Positions 43,755 through 55,290 of a stretch of DNA of 64,000 bases are shown in pieces (positions within the stretch are counted from its first letter, which is position 1; each line of letters starts with the position of its first letter). A program made the translations under genes and the position numbers. The notes under the pieces were generated by a model. It did not search any database. It had not been told where the DNA came from and worked only from the letters and a program-made list of their open reading frames with translations. Source of the DNA: Heritiera littoralis (taxonomy: Eukaryota > Streptophyta > Magnoliopsida > Malvales > Malvaceae); assembly GCA_031772115.1 (NCBI GenBank), contig JAPDPK010000040.1, positions 2,413,501-2,477,500 on the forward strand, in the 5' to 3' direction.

Positions 43755-45459
43755 TTTATAAAATGAATATTGATTTTAGCAATCTTGGATTGTTGATCAA
43801 AATCAAAGGGAACGTTCTAAACCTTTGAAGAATGATACTATTGAATTCTTTAATAAACAACATGTTGTATAGAAAATATCCTCGTAGGAGGTTAATTTCC
43901 ATAAATCTCGAATTATCGTCCTTAAGATTGTTTCTTAGCATTTGACATGGAATAGCCATGGAACTATAGTTTTCACCACTTGTTGACATTGGTGATAGAT
44001 AGTGCAGCTTGGGGAGAGGTCATATATGGAAAGAGAAATTCAATAGAAGAATAGTGGATAAAAGCTTGTTTAGATGGGCAGTGATATTGACTCTGGTAAG
44101 ATTGAAAATAATAAAATGACCATTAAATATTTATATTTGAAATAAAATAAAATAAAAAATTGAAATCAAAGGCGAAAGGGTAATTTTACCCTCTCCCCTT
44201 TTTTTTGTCCTTGGTGAAAAAAGGCCATTGGTCGCACTGTACTGGTGCTGACCGATGTGCCAAACTAGGTCTAAGTTGGTGGTTTTCTCCTTGGATAGGT
44301 TTCGATCATGGTTCTGAGATTTTATTTTTGGAAAACAACAAAGAATTTTGGTGATGGATTTTTTTCTTGGGCGGATTCAATCTTGATTTTGTATAATTTT
44401 ATGTGAAAAAAATGAAGAAGGAAAAGGACTGAGGAAAATCAGAAAGGTTAGTTTAGACTTTGGCAAAAAATGGTGGAAGATTTTGGTGATCGAAATCGAT
44501 ATGCTTAGGATTTTTTTCGCGAGAGCTTTTTTGTCCATCAGTTAGGATAATTGCTTTCACGATATATGGGAGAAGTTAATCTCTCTAGTACTTTTAGCTA
44601 ACGTTCAATATTTTTTTTTGTTTCTTATAAGAAAATAATATTTTTTGATAAATGATTGATGCGAGAAACTTTGATTAGTTTTTTTAATAAAAAGATATAT
44701 CCAATAAAAACATTTAAATACATTAAAATAAGTTATCATATTTAATTTCAATTAAATATTGAGTTATTCAAATTAATAAGTAAATATTTTTAAGAGGAGC
44801 ATAATAAATTATTCACAAGTGCTATTACAAAATTTTGTTAGCAAAAGAAAAGAAAATAACTCAAGCAAAACTGAAACTCCCTGTTTTTGTGAAATTTGAA
44901 TTTTAGATAATGAATTTTCTATTTTTAGCATTATTTGTTTGACAAAAAAAATTATCTTATCAATCGTAAATGACTTACTAGTAAGAAAAATTATACCATT
45001 GTTTTCTATATTTTAATGGTATATTTTACTATTAAACTTTTTTTATTTTCACTTTACATTTTACTAATTTGCAAAATTATAAAGATGGATAAATTATTTC
45101 AAATCATTTTATTCCTTTTGTTCAAAAATCTTAAATATTTCTATTTTGTATATTATTAAACATATTTTTCTCAATACAAATAGCATTATATTTTTTTAAT
45201 AATAAATAATAAATATGAATATAGAAATAATATATATTTTTATTATTTTCGTAATTGTTACTTTACCCGATTTTAGGACAGTGAAATGCAAGAACACATT
45301 CCTTGTAGTTTTTTCACATAAGAAAAAAATATATATGCGGGTTAAATTTTGTTTCCAAATTTCGTTAGTTCAAATAAAAACGATGAAGTTTTATATATAT
45401 ATATATATTTTATTTTTTCCAAAATAATATATATTTTTGGTCTAAAAAATATAATCATC
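43755..45459. other. AT-rich intergenic stretch upstream of the host gene
   Basis: A short minus-strand open frame at 43756-43989 has no recognisable motif, and I do not support it as a gene. The rest is AT-rich, with T runs, and has no terminal repeats that I can pair. It may be the original spacer of the host locus with small unrecognised insertions. Confidence 0.5.
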
Positions 45460-45611
45460 TATAACCTTTTACCACGTAAGACAGGCACGCGCCGCTCATT
45501 CAAAAACCCACCGTTTAAAGCTCCATGCATAAAGCCTCACAAACCCAAAGACTGTAGCCCCAACAAAACTGAAAAAGCACAGCTCCCTCGGAAAACCCAA
45601 TTCCGTCCAAA
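45460..45611 (+). promoter_or_regulatory. Putative promoter and 5' UTR of the DOG1-domain gene
   Basis: Upstream of the ATG the sequence changes from AT-rich to C-rich. An ACGT core (CCACGTAAG, from 45472) and an RY-type motif (CATGCAT, 45524-45530) lie within 140 bases of the ATG. In other plants these motifs are bound by bZIP and B3 seed regulators; here this is inference only. No clear TATA box or start site can be chosen. Confidence 0.35.
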
Positions 45612-47040
45612 ATGACCTTCGCCGCCTTCTACACCACCTGGAGCGACCAACTCCACCACCTTCTACGGCAGCTCTGCTCAGCCCCGAAACCACCCACCAC
45701 CCAAGACCACCTTCACCACTTGAACCAACTTGTAAACAAGCTCCTCTCCCACTACTCTGAGTACTATAGAGTCAAAGCTGCCGCTGCCGAACGCGATGTC
45801 CTGGACATTTTTGCTGCTCCCTGGGCTACCTCCTTTGAGAAAAGCCTCCATTGGATTGCTGGGTGGAGACCAACCACGGTTTTCCATTTGGTTTATACTG
45901 AGTCTAGTATTTTGTTTGAATCGCACATCGTTGATATTCTTCATGGGGTTCGGACCGGTGATCTTGGCGACCTATCTCCTAGTCAATTCAGGTGAAACCA
46001 TCTCTCTTTTTTTTTTTCGGTTACAGGTGAAACCATCTCTCTTTTTTTTTTTTTTTGGTTACAGGTGAAACCATCTCTCTGCATGTAAAGAAATTACCTC
46101 CTTTTTTCCCCTTTTAATTTGCAACTTTTTTCCAAGGATAATATTTGCAAAATTGTTTGCTTCTACTTTTACATTTAAACAAAAAACGTTTGTTATTAAT
46201 TACAAATGTCTTAAAACATTTTTTCCAATTATCTCTTTAATTTGGTCATGAAAAAGTTTCTTCTGGTGAACTTTAATTTAGTACTTCGATATATTTTGGC
46301 TGAGAGATGTATAATTAAGAATGCATGACAGATGTCACTATTCTTTACTGCCTTTCATTTTGGTCCTACTGAAGCATGTGTGACAAGTGTTAATACCCAT
46401 ATATATTTATATAATTTTTTCATTATTTATCTTATAATTAAGAACTTTTGTTAGAAAAGCATAGACAAATATGTAAATGACGTAATATTATGTAATTCTC
46501 GCACATGAAAATTACATTTGATTAATTATCACCACTTAGTCATATGGAAAGTTATTTAAAATGTTAAATGTATATTAGAAAGAAAAAGAAAAACTAGAGC
46601 TTGCTTTCAAAGCAAAATTAGGTGCATAGAAAATTTTAAATGAATAAAATCGTTACATGGTAATTAAATTAAATAATATATTTTCATACAAAAATATGAA
46701 ATTTTATTTAACATTATGTAATTAAATTTGATAAATGTGGAACAGGCGAGTGAGCGAGTTACAGTGCGAGACGGTGAAGGAAGAGAATGCTATAACTGAT
46801 GAATTATCTGAGTGGCAGCACAGCGTAAGCGATCTTATGGGTGCATTGACTGATATAGGTGAAATGATCGAACGGCTGGTAAGCGTTGTTCAGAAGGCTG
46901 ATGATCTGCGGCTGAGAACGCTGAAGAGAGTGGTGGACTTGTTGACCCCACAACAAGCTGTAGAGTTCTTGATCGCCGCGGCTGAGTTACAGTTTGGGAT
47001 CAGAGAGTGGGGGATGAATCAGGACCGCCAACGCAATTGA
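45612..47040 (+). CDS. DOG1-domain protein, two exons (45612-45991 and 46746-47040)
   Basis: Exon 1 ends CAATTCAG at 45991 and exon 2 starts after AACAG at 46745. The splice keeps frame (phase 2) and gives 675 bases, 224 residues plus stop, a usual length for DOG1-like proteins. Residues 3-21 (FAAFYTTWSDQLHHLLRQL), 47-60 (HYSEYYRVKAAAAE) and 67-95 (AAPWATSFEKSLHWIAGWRP, then TTVFHLVYT) match the DOG1 domain, also found in TGA-type bZIP factors. Exon 2 adds LQCETVKEENAITDELSEWQ and, near the end, LLTPQQAVEFLIAAAELQFG. No bZIP region is present, so it is a stand-alone DOG1-like protein. Relatives act in seed dormancy, pollen wall patterning or other processes; which applies here cannot be read from the sequence. 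It is the only well-supported host gene in the window and shows no damage. Confidence 0.9.
45991..46080 (+). repeat. Tandem triplication of the splice donor at the start of the intron
   Basis: GGTGAAACCATCTCTCT occurs at 45991, 46026 and 46064, separated by T runs and GGTTACA. The second and third copies therefore have a T-rich tract and ACAG directly before GTGAAA, forming an acceptor joined to a donor. The annotated donor is the first copy, since it is the only one continuing the coding frame. Confidence 0.9.
46081..46745 (+). other. Remainder of the DOG1-domain gene intron
   Basis: AT-rich intron ending ATGTGGAACAG at 46745. The intron is 754 bases in total. No further gene or mobile element is recognised in it. 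Confidence 0.8.
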
Positions 47041-47220
47041 TTATGTACTGAGTGATTTAGGATGGGACGGTGAATGGAATGTAACTGATGAAGGCAAATA
47101 GGTTGTAATGTTTGCAATTTAGGTGTTTTTTTTTGTCTTTTACGTTGTTTGCTTGGGTTCCAAATTTGAATTTATCTTTGATACACTAAGAGCTCGTTTG
47201 GGGTGGTTTGATATATTAAG

Positions 47221-48366
47221 AAGTCATTTGGTATTATTTTTATTTTTTACTTTTTATTTTTGTTTTTAGTTTTTTTTGGAAACAAAGGCAGAAAATATGT
47301 TTTGTAACATGTTTTTGTTTTTGTTTTGTTTTTTGAAAACGAAAACGAAAATAAGAATTTTCAAAATTATTGGAAACAAAAATTTTTTGTTTCCATTATT
47401 TTCAAAAACATGTTTTCATTTCTACTATTGTTCATAAATAAGTGATCAAACTTTATATATTAACATAATATTAATATTTTTCATAATAAAATGTAAAATA
47501 AAATTAATTAATTAATATTAAATTTTAATATAAAATATTATTTAATTAATAATATATTTATTTTAATATAGAAAAGTTGAAAATGAAAAGAGTAATTAAA
47601 TATAAATTATATTGAACTATAATATTATTTAATTTAATTTTATATAATAATTTATTGAATATATTATATATTTTAAATAATATCATTTATTATAATTTTG
47701 ATATGTTAATAATTAATATTATTGCTAAGTACTATTATCTAATATAATTAATTATTATTTTACTAAACAATATTATTATTCATATTATATTCTTTCAATT
47801 AGATTTAAAATATATCACTACAACTATTAAATAATTTAATATTGTTAAATAAGTGAATACTAACTTAACATTAAATAATATTATTTATATTAAATATAAT
47901 ATATTTCAATAACTATATAATTTATCAATTAATTATTTAAATATTTTATTTAATAATTTAATATTATTACAATTAAATTAAATAATATTATTAGTATAAT
48001 TTATAATTATTAATTCATATTACTATTTAATATATAATTTTTGAATTTTACTAATCTCAATTATTATCTAATAAAAAGTAATATTAAAAAATATTTAATA
48101 TTATTTTTAATTGAATTATTTATTTAATATTATATTAAATAGTATAAACTAATATTATGTACATATTATTTTTTCTTTAATTTTTAAAAATTTATTTTTT
48201 GAATTGAATTATTACATCTAAATAAGTTTAAATATTTGTTTTCAAAACGTAACGGTATTAGCCAAACATATTTTCTGTTTTTAGAATTTGAAAACAAAAC
48301 AAAACAAAACAAAACAAAAACAAAATTTTCAAAAACAAGAAACAGTAAACAATGCCAAACGACCCC
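47221..48366. mobile_element. Long-TIR, very AT-rich element (MITE- or MULE-like)
   Basis: The left end AAGTCATTTGGTATTATTTT (from 47221) and the reverse complement of the right end (GGGTCGTTTGGCATTGTTTA, ending near 48366) match imperfectly. Matches continue inward for about 120 bases, with GTTTTTA and CAGAAAATATGTTT blocks in both. The interior (47440-48240) is extremely AT-rich and has no gene. A TSD is not clear. It lies 180 bases after the stop codon of the DOG1-domain gene. Confidence 0.6.
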
Positions 48367-48519
48367 TAAATATGTGAAGTATTTATATACTGTTACTTAA
48401 TTATAGAATATTATTTAATTAATAAGTAAAGTTAAAAAAATATTTAGGATTTTAAAAATAAATATTAATAAAAATTTTCAATTTATTTTAAAAGAATTAT
48501 ACATTTTTAAATTTTACAA

Positions 48520-48909
48520 TATTGTTGCTTGTCATAAGATTGATGATGTAAGCAATATTGTTGGTTTATTATTCAAAGAAATTGTTCATCTACATGGTGT
48601 TTCGAGGACCATTGTGATGTGAAGTTCTTTAGCTACTTACGGAAAACTTTCTGGCGAAAGTTGGGAACAAAGTTGTTGTTTTCAACTACTTGTCATCCAC
48701 AAACCGATGGTCAAACTGAAGTAGTCAATCATACTTTATCTACTTTGTTGAGGTCCATTGTTCAAAAGAACTTGAAGATTTGGGAAGATTGTTTTCCTTG
48801 TGTGGAGTTTGCTTACAATAGAAGTGTGCATTCTACTACTAGTTATTCCCCATTTGAAGTTGTTTATGGTTTGAATCCACTCACTCCGTTGGATCTTTTA
48901 CCATTACCT
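48520..48909 (+). pseudogene. Chromovirus integrase core fragment, plus strand
   Basis: The translation runs ACHKIDDVSNIVGLLFKE, HLHGVSRTIV, then after a break VKFFSYLRKTFWRKLGTK, CHPQTDGQTEVVNHTLSTLL, CVEFAYNRSVHSTTSYSPFE and LNPLTPLDLLPLP. It closely follows the integrase of element 2. The stretch expected to carry the second catalytic Asp, between RTIV and KFFSY, is missing. The fragment starts abruptly at about 48520 and is cut on the right by the LTR at 48910. Confidence 0.88.
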
Positions 48910-49609
48910 TGTGATAACCATAAATCTTTCAATTATTGGAAATTAATATGAAAGCAATTAAATAAATAAAATTGTGAGAATGGGATATTGGTGAAAATCC
49001 CGAGAATTGAGAAAGGAACGGATAGTGAAAATCCGAGTGAAGAAGAGTTAAATGAGAAATTATGGAAAATAATGAACGGAGGAAAATTAAATTGGATAAA
49101 TCAAAATCCAAATTAAATAAGGAAAATGAGAAATAAAAATAAAATATGTTTATATAATTACAAATTATATAAATGTATTTTGATGTAAATACATATGTAT
49201 TTAAATACCGTATGGTATATAATATATATTAAATATACATTGGTATATATAAGTATATATACTATTTGATAAATTTAAATAATACATATGTATTCAAGTA
49301 TGACATTTTATGTATATATAAGTATATACATATTTGAGAAAATGTAAATATTAAATTACATTAAAGTTTGAATGTATATATATTGTAAATACAATATATA
49401 TATGGAATTATTACATTTATATGAATATTTATATAAATGTTATTTAATTTAAAGTACATGAAAATATATATTTTTATGTGTAAATATATATTATTAATAT
49501 ATAATATATAGTACAAAGTACTATATAATAAAATAATATAATTATATTTATAATATAATTATAACTATAATTATAATTAAAATAAAATACAAAAAAAAAA
49601 AGAAAACAA

Positions 49610-49637
49610 ACAGAATCGGGAAGACTACCGATTCTGT
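49610..49637 (-). other. 10-bp perfect hairpin in Del-like LTR
   Basis: ACAGAATCGG (49610-49619) pairs with CCGATTCTGT (49628-49637) across an 8-base loop. It has the same position as the other three hairpins but an unrelated arm sequence. Confidence 0.85.
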
Positions 49638-50089
49638 CTCCCCGAAGGGCGACCGACCCCTCGCTGGAGAAAGGAAGAGAGACGATGGAAGAAGACAGCG
49701 CCGGCAAGGAGAGGAGAAGAAGCCGGTGACCGAAAGAGAAAAAGAAACGACGGAAACAGGAAGGAAAATTGAAGGAAAAACTGGCGGAGGCCGGGAAGAA
49801 AAAGGGAAGAGAAAGTGGCGGTGCCGGCCAAATCGGTTGCCGCCACTGCCACCGAAGCATCACTAGGGGAAGAGGAAGAGGAAGAAGGCCACCGAAGGTG
49901 CGGTGAACGGCGGAGGAGGGCTGGCAAAGAGGCAGAAGAAATCGAAGGTAAACCGACTCGATCCGCCGCCGTGCCGCCTATCCAGGCCGAACGGAGGCTA
50001 GATCCGGCTTCGCCGTGGTGCCGGCCAGCTGTTGAGCCACCGAACCACCGGAGAACCGGCGGTGAGGGGAAGGTGACTAGTCCGACTGG

Positions 50090-50190
50090 AAAAGAAAGAA
50101 AAGGAAAAAGAATAAGAAAAGAAAAAGGAAAAAGAAAAAGAAAAGAAAAGAAAAGAAGAAAAGGAAGAAAAAGGAGAGAGAAAAAGGAAA
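50090..50190. repeat. Purine-rich tract in Del-like LTR
   Basis: About 100 bases of A and G with very few exceptions, next to the GC-rich block and preceded by ACCGG motifs (50040-50065). Confidence 0.85.
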
Positions 50191-51317
50191 TTTTCGGACT
50201 TCGAAAATTTCGGGAATTTCAGAAAATCCCGAAAAACTCGGAAACTCAAGAATTACGGGAATCGAAAATTCCCTCGATAACCGAGCCGATGGAATCGGGC
50301 GAGGTGAATACGGGCGCGAACTTCGAGAGGCAGTCGTCTACCCGAAACAGGTAAGGGAGACATGTGCCACCTGTAAGGATATTCGGTCACATGTTTTAAA
50401 TTATGCATTTAATTTATAAATGCAATTTATAATGATTAGTTTTGAAATTTGTGGTGATTTATCGGTTTCAAATTATGGTGAAATACCAGTTGAGAAATAT
50501 AAACTGTATTTTTCGTGCAGGAGGCTAGCCAAATCGGCAGCCGTTATACTGTCGAAAAATTATCGAATAATTACTAAAATTTACCGAAAATCACCAAAAA
50601 TCATAATAAATGATTTGATTTCACGTGAAACGATTTTTATGTACGAAAATCGAGAAATTAAGTAAATTTCATAAAACATGAATATAATGATAATTGATTA
50701 TAAAATATTCATGTTTTCGTGAATGGTAAAAAAGGAAATCACCGAAATTTCATCTTGTAGGTGATATTTCACGTGAAACGAGAAGAAAATGAAAAAGAGA
50801 CTGAAGTGAATATTTTTATAAATATTCTTAAATATTCACTAGATTTCATATAAAATCTTTATAGTTTTAATTATGGTAATAATTAATATGAAAATTCCAT
50901 AAAGGTTAAGAAATGATGAACAACTATGTTTTTGAGACTAGAGGTCTCTACACGGGTTTTTAGAAGAAAACATGGTGATGGGAATTTAAAGTTAGAAAAT
51001 AAATATTTTATTTTCATAAATTATAAAAATAATCTATTTGAATTCCGATAATTATAAAAACATGTTTTCGATTAAATGCACGAAAAAGCATACATATGTG
51101 TTTTATGGTGGAAAAAGAACAATTTTGCCCTACTATATTTTCAGTGATGATTTTGCAAACTGTCTTCATCACAATTTATAAAGAAATGTTTGAAGCATGA
51201 ATTTCGTTCCGAAATTAATTCCCATAGTCTTTTGATAATTAGCTAAGCGAACCTTATGATTTCTATGCATATTTTTCAATAAGCTTTTTATGTATGAAAG
51301 TAAATAAGTATGTTTTC

Positions 51318-53016
51318 TGATGAGTGTCGTCAGTCACCAAAAATAAAATTTCTTAACTCTACTATGTAGATAGCAGAGCAAGGGTCGAACCCACAAAGAC
51401 TGAATTTTTTAAGTTAATTATTAAATTCAAAATCTAATTTTAGGATTTGGGGAAAGAAGAAGAAAATCTGGGGGTTTTGTAAGCTATGTCTAAAATAAAG
51501 AAAACAAGAATTATTAAATATAAAAAAAATAGCAAAAAGCTTCAGTTACGAGGCAATCAATCATTCTTGGATTTTGATGTTGATCATTGATTACAAAATA
51601 TTATTGTCAATTAAATAGTCAACCGTAGCATAATAACAAGCTCTGTTACACCATCTTTCCTTACTGAGTCGTTAGTTAAAACAAGCTCTTTAACTAATCT
51701 CTAACTACTTAACTTACCTAGAACAAGCTCTCTAGATATAAGTTGTAGCAGCATTAACAATACGAAAGATATGGGTTGGCATTAGATAACAAACACATAA
51801 GCTCGGTTTATTTAATCTAAACCTTAATTCTCTTCCATCCCTAGTGATTAACTCCACAAGCAATTACGGACTTATGTTTTTAATCTGGCGGTAGATTATT
51901 TAATTTAACTAAATAGTGTGCACCCTATCTAATCAAACAAACAATCATTATAATGTGCTCAGAGAATCTTGGATATTTAATCAACAATTATATAATAGGT
52001 TCAAGAATCTCACAACATGATTTTCCCAAAAATAATCAATTTACCTCATAACTGAATAAGAAAACTACTCACTAGACATATTCAAGATCATATAATTCAA
52101 GTTATATATTATAAAGATTACAAATATCATGCAAGAAACAATCAAAGAAGCAATCTTTAATAATATAAAATCAGAATTACTAATCAAGATTATAAAGTAG
52201 CAAGCAAGAACACACAAACAATATTAATTTAAATAAAGAAAACAAAATCAGAATTAAAAATAATAAAGAAATCAGCAACTAATTAAAAATAAAGAAAAAA
52301 AATAAAATTTTATTAAAAACCCTAAAGAAAATCTTACAAGACTAAAAGAGAAGAGGGAGGAGAGGGATGTGAGGGATTTGAGGGATGCTGTTTATGAGAG
52401 CCTTGTGCTCTTTATATAGGCCTAAGGAAGACTTTAAAAGACTTTCCTAAGCCAATGTGGGATTCAGATAAGAGTTTACTTGGAAAACAAGTAATTTGAC
52501 TAGTCAAACTCTTACCTTTATCTCATCATCTTTTACAATTATTTTCTAAGTAAAATTCCTAAGGCCTATTTTTATTAATTAATTACTGATCTAAGACAAA
52601 ATAAAATTAAGAAATTATCTTCTCTCAACAAAATCTGGTCTTGAACTTGCTTTGTTGGAATTTCTTCTCAATCTCGTTTTTCTGCCCAGAATTTCGTACT
52701 GATTTTGTCCAGACGTTTGAACCACCAAATGAACTCCGATTTTTTCGATCTTAGACATTCTGGAAACTTTGAGAAGTCCTCTACAACTTCCATGAAGGCC
52801 ACTTCTTGAGATCAGATCGTTAAATTGGTCAAAAATGTCAATCTTTCAAGCTGGACAGAAAATACTGCACTTTGCTCTTTTTATCTTCTTTTTATTCCAA
52901 CTTTGATATTTAATACCTAAAACATAAAATAAACATTAGTAAGCTCTTTTAGGCATAAAACATCAATAAAGAAAATATATTAGCACATATAAAATTCACA
53001 AAATATCATCCTATCA
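51318..53016 (-). repeat. Element 4, left (3') LTR
   Basis: 1699 bp, TGATGAGTGTCG to CATCCTATCA. It is close to the right LTR, which lacks 12 bases near 55470. Confidence 0.93.
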
Positions 53017-54277
53017 AATTCCCCCACACTTAGCTTTTGCTAGTCCTCTAGCAAACCTTAGCTAACTAATTCCTAAAGAACTAAATCCTAAAATCCTAAC
53101 TCACTTTCGTAGGAATCACGATTGCATTTAGCTTATGCAATAAGGCTTTAAACCCCTAGGTCACCCTTAGTGGACGAGTTGTGTCTCGTGAGGGCTTTAA
53201 GAAGATATACCCACAAAATCTTTTACTTAAGACTCAATCCTAAAAATTCAAAATAAGACTCAAAAATTAAAAATTATGACTCAAAACAAGATTAAGATCA
53301 TGAACATATTTTCAAATCTTTCAATTCTTAACTCATAACTTCAACAAGAGTCAAATAATCAAATCAATCATATTCTAATCATTACTTCTCATATTCATGC
53401 ATACTTCTAAATAAATTCATGCAAAATTCACAATCAACACAATTGAAACATATAATATCAACTTTGCAATTATCCAATTTACATTACCACAAACAAAGTC
53501 AATAGATCAAGAACTTTTTTTTTCTTTTTTTTTTCTTTTGAGGTTTCAATAATGGTTTCCCTAAGTACTTACTTGCCTTTTTACGCGAATGTTAATATTG
53601 GTGATACCAACACCCGGTTACTTAACAAGTAAGCCCTCTTTTAGAGTGCTTTGCATACTCATATTTCAAGTCACTTCAAGAATTTAATCAACAAGATCGA
53701 GTGACTCAAAACATTGGAGTAGAATTTAAAGCTTTCAACCTCTATTTTTCTTCGCTTTTTATGTTTTTTTTTTGTTCTTGTCTATTTATCCTTTGCTTAT
53801 ACCAACTTCAATGAACTAATCATATCATATGAGCAATCATATTTAATCATGAACTCACATAAATTCTTTAGAAAGTACTCACTTCAACAATAATAACAAT
53901 CAAAATACTCTCAACTTTTTTATAAAACTTTGTTTTAGTTTAGAATCAATCTTTAAAAGAAAGAAAACATATCATGATCTTTAAAACTAAAAAATTTGAC
54001 CCTTTTTTTCTTTAATTTCTACTTCCTAAAAAAAAAAACACTCTATAGAATCTTAAACCAATATTCCCCCCCACACTTAAATCTTACTTTGTCCTCAAAG
54101 TAAGTCCAGCATGCAAAGAAGAACAATAAAAACTCAAAAATTAAATGGTAATACAAGTAAAGGAAGAAATACTCCCTCGTTTTACATCCTTGGGTTGCCT
54201 CCCAAGTAGCGCTTTTGTTTAATGTCGTTAGCTCGACTGCTCCACCTTCCATCATCAAATCCCAGACTTCAACTTTT
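53017..54277. other. Noncoding 3' region of element 4
   Basis: It starts with the polypurine tract (53017-53030; AGTGTGGGGGAATT on the minus strand) and has no gene. The internal polypurine module (C7 at 54066-54072 then ACACTTAAATC) is preceded on the minus strand by a 9-bp hairpin (CTTACTTTG/CAAAGTAAG, about 54083-54104). The conserved TTGGGTTGCCTCCCAAGTAG segment lies at about 54189-54208. Confidence 0.8.
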
Positions 54278-55279
54278 TTATCGGTCTCTCGAGTTCCTCA
54301 TTCTCAAGATTTTGCTCATGGCTATTTCTAGGTCATCTTTAAGAACTTGCTTTTCATCACCTTTTAGTTTCCTCTTGGAAGTGCATAGTTCCCTTAAAAA
54401 CTTGGCATTGCAAAGCACTTGGTCATTAATTTCATCAAGGAGAGGAATATTAACTTCCATTTTCCTAAATGTCTTCAAGGTCTCCTTGTCTTGCTCTTCA
54501 TTTGTAGCTCTTGCAAACCTACCAGGAAAAGGAGGAGGGTAAGTAAAAGCATTAAAAGGAATTTGTTTATCACTTACCTCAGCCTTGAATTCCTTGATTT
54601 CAACATCCTCATAGTGCTTTATAAAGTTGTCGAAATTCTCCCTCCCTTTTACATTGTGCATGTCAACAACTCTACCTTTAATATAGAAATTGGATTCATC
54701 ATCCCTTTCTATAAAGTTGTCGACATCTTCATGTGCACTTTCCTTGGATTCAATTGCCCTTTCACTTTTCAAGGTGATGTTAGTAACATTATCTCTTGGA
54801 TTCTCCACAGGTTGAGACGTCATAGCTTCAATGTTACTTATGGAATTCATTATTTGACTCACATGGTGATCAATACTCTTAAAATAAACATCAGTCTCTT
54901 GTGAAAATTATAAAGTTTTAATCTCAAGAGTCTTAATAATATCTTCAAGAGACATACCTGATTCTTGAGGTGGAGGCATACCTGAGTCTTGAGATGGAGC
55001 TTGATATGTATCTTGGAATGGCGCATTGTAAACCTCATATTAATTCCCATAACTAAAATTAGAATGATCCCACCATCCTTGATAGTAGGTATCGTAGTGT
55101 GGTTCATAATTATAGTATGGGTCATAATTATAGTGTGGTTCATAAGCTTGCTCCATGGAGTCCTCTTCTTGTCTTAGGTGGTAGTGATGGTGGATGTTGT
55201 GGTGTTTGTGGCACCACGCTTTGGGTTGCTTGTATGTAGTCCCTAATCTTTTGAAATTTGTGACTAGAATCCTTGTCAA
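54278..55279 (-). pseudogene. gag C-terminal remnant of element 4
   Basis: The longest piece (54862-54278, 194 residues) matches element 1 gag: HVSQIMNSISNIEAMTS, NPRDNVTNITLKS, HYEDVEIKEFKAE, YPPPFPGRFARATNEEQDKE, MEVNIPLLDEIND and ELCTSKRKLKGDEKQVLK. Upstream, EEDSMEQAYEPHYNYDPYY and DHSNFSYGN are present. Two stops interrupt the frame, one right after YGN and one after LEIKTL; at both, element 1 has CAA where this copy has TAA. The N-terminal half of gag and the zinc knuckle are missing, as in element 1. Confidence 0.85.
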
Positions 55280-55290
55280 TCTTGCAATCC

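Larger units (their letters stand above)
48910..51317 (-). repeat. Minus-strand Del-like LTR, left part
   Basis: It begins TGTGATAACC within the integrase fragment and has the same landmarks as 7499-12543: AT-rich stretch, hairpin (49610-49637), GC-rich block (49640-50090), purine tract (50090-50190), and the block with GTGCAGGAGGCTAGCC near 50515-50530. It is interrupted at 51318 by element 4, and its other end lies beyond the window. Open frames in the GC-rich block (for example 49815-50354) have low-complexity products and no domain. Confidence 0.65.

Noticed and set aside
43756..43989. A 77-residue minus-strand frame upstream of the host gene
   Set aside because: No motif, no codon bias visible by eye and no matching exon nearby.
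49815..50354. A 179-residue open frame with Glu/Arg-rich product
   Set aside because: Lies in the GC-rich block and purine tract of a Del-like LTR; no domain is recognisable and the frame is not kept in the other copies.
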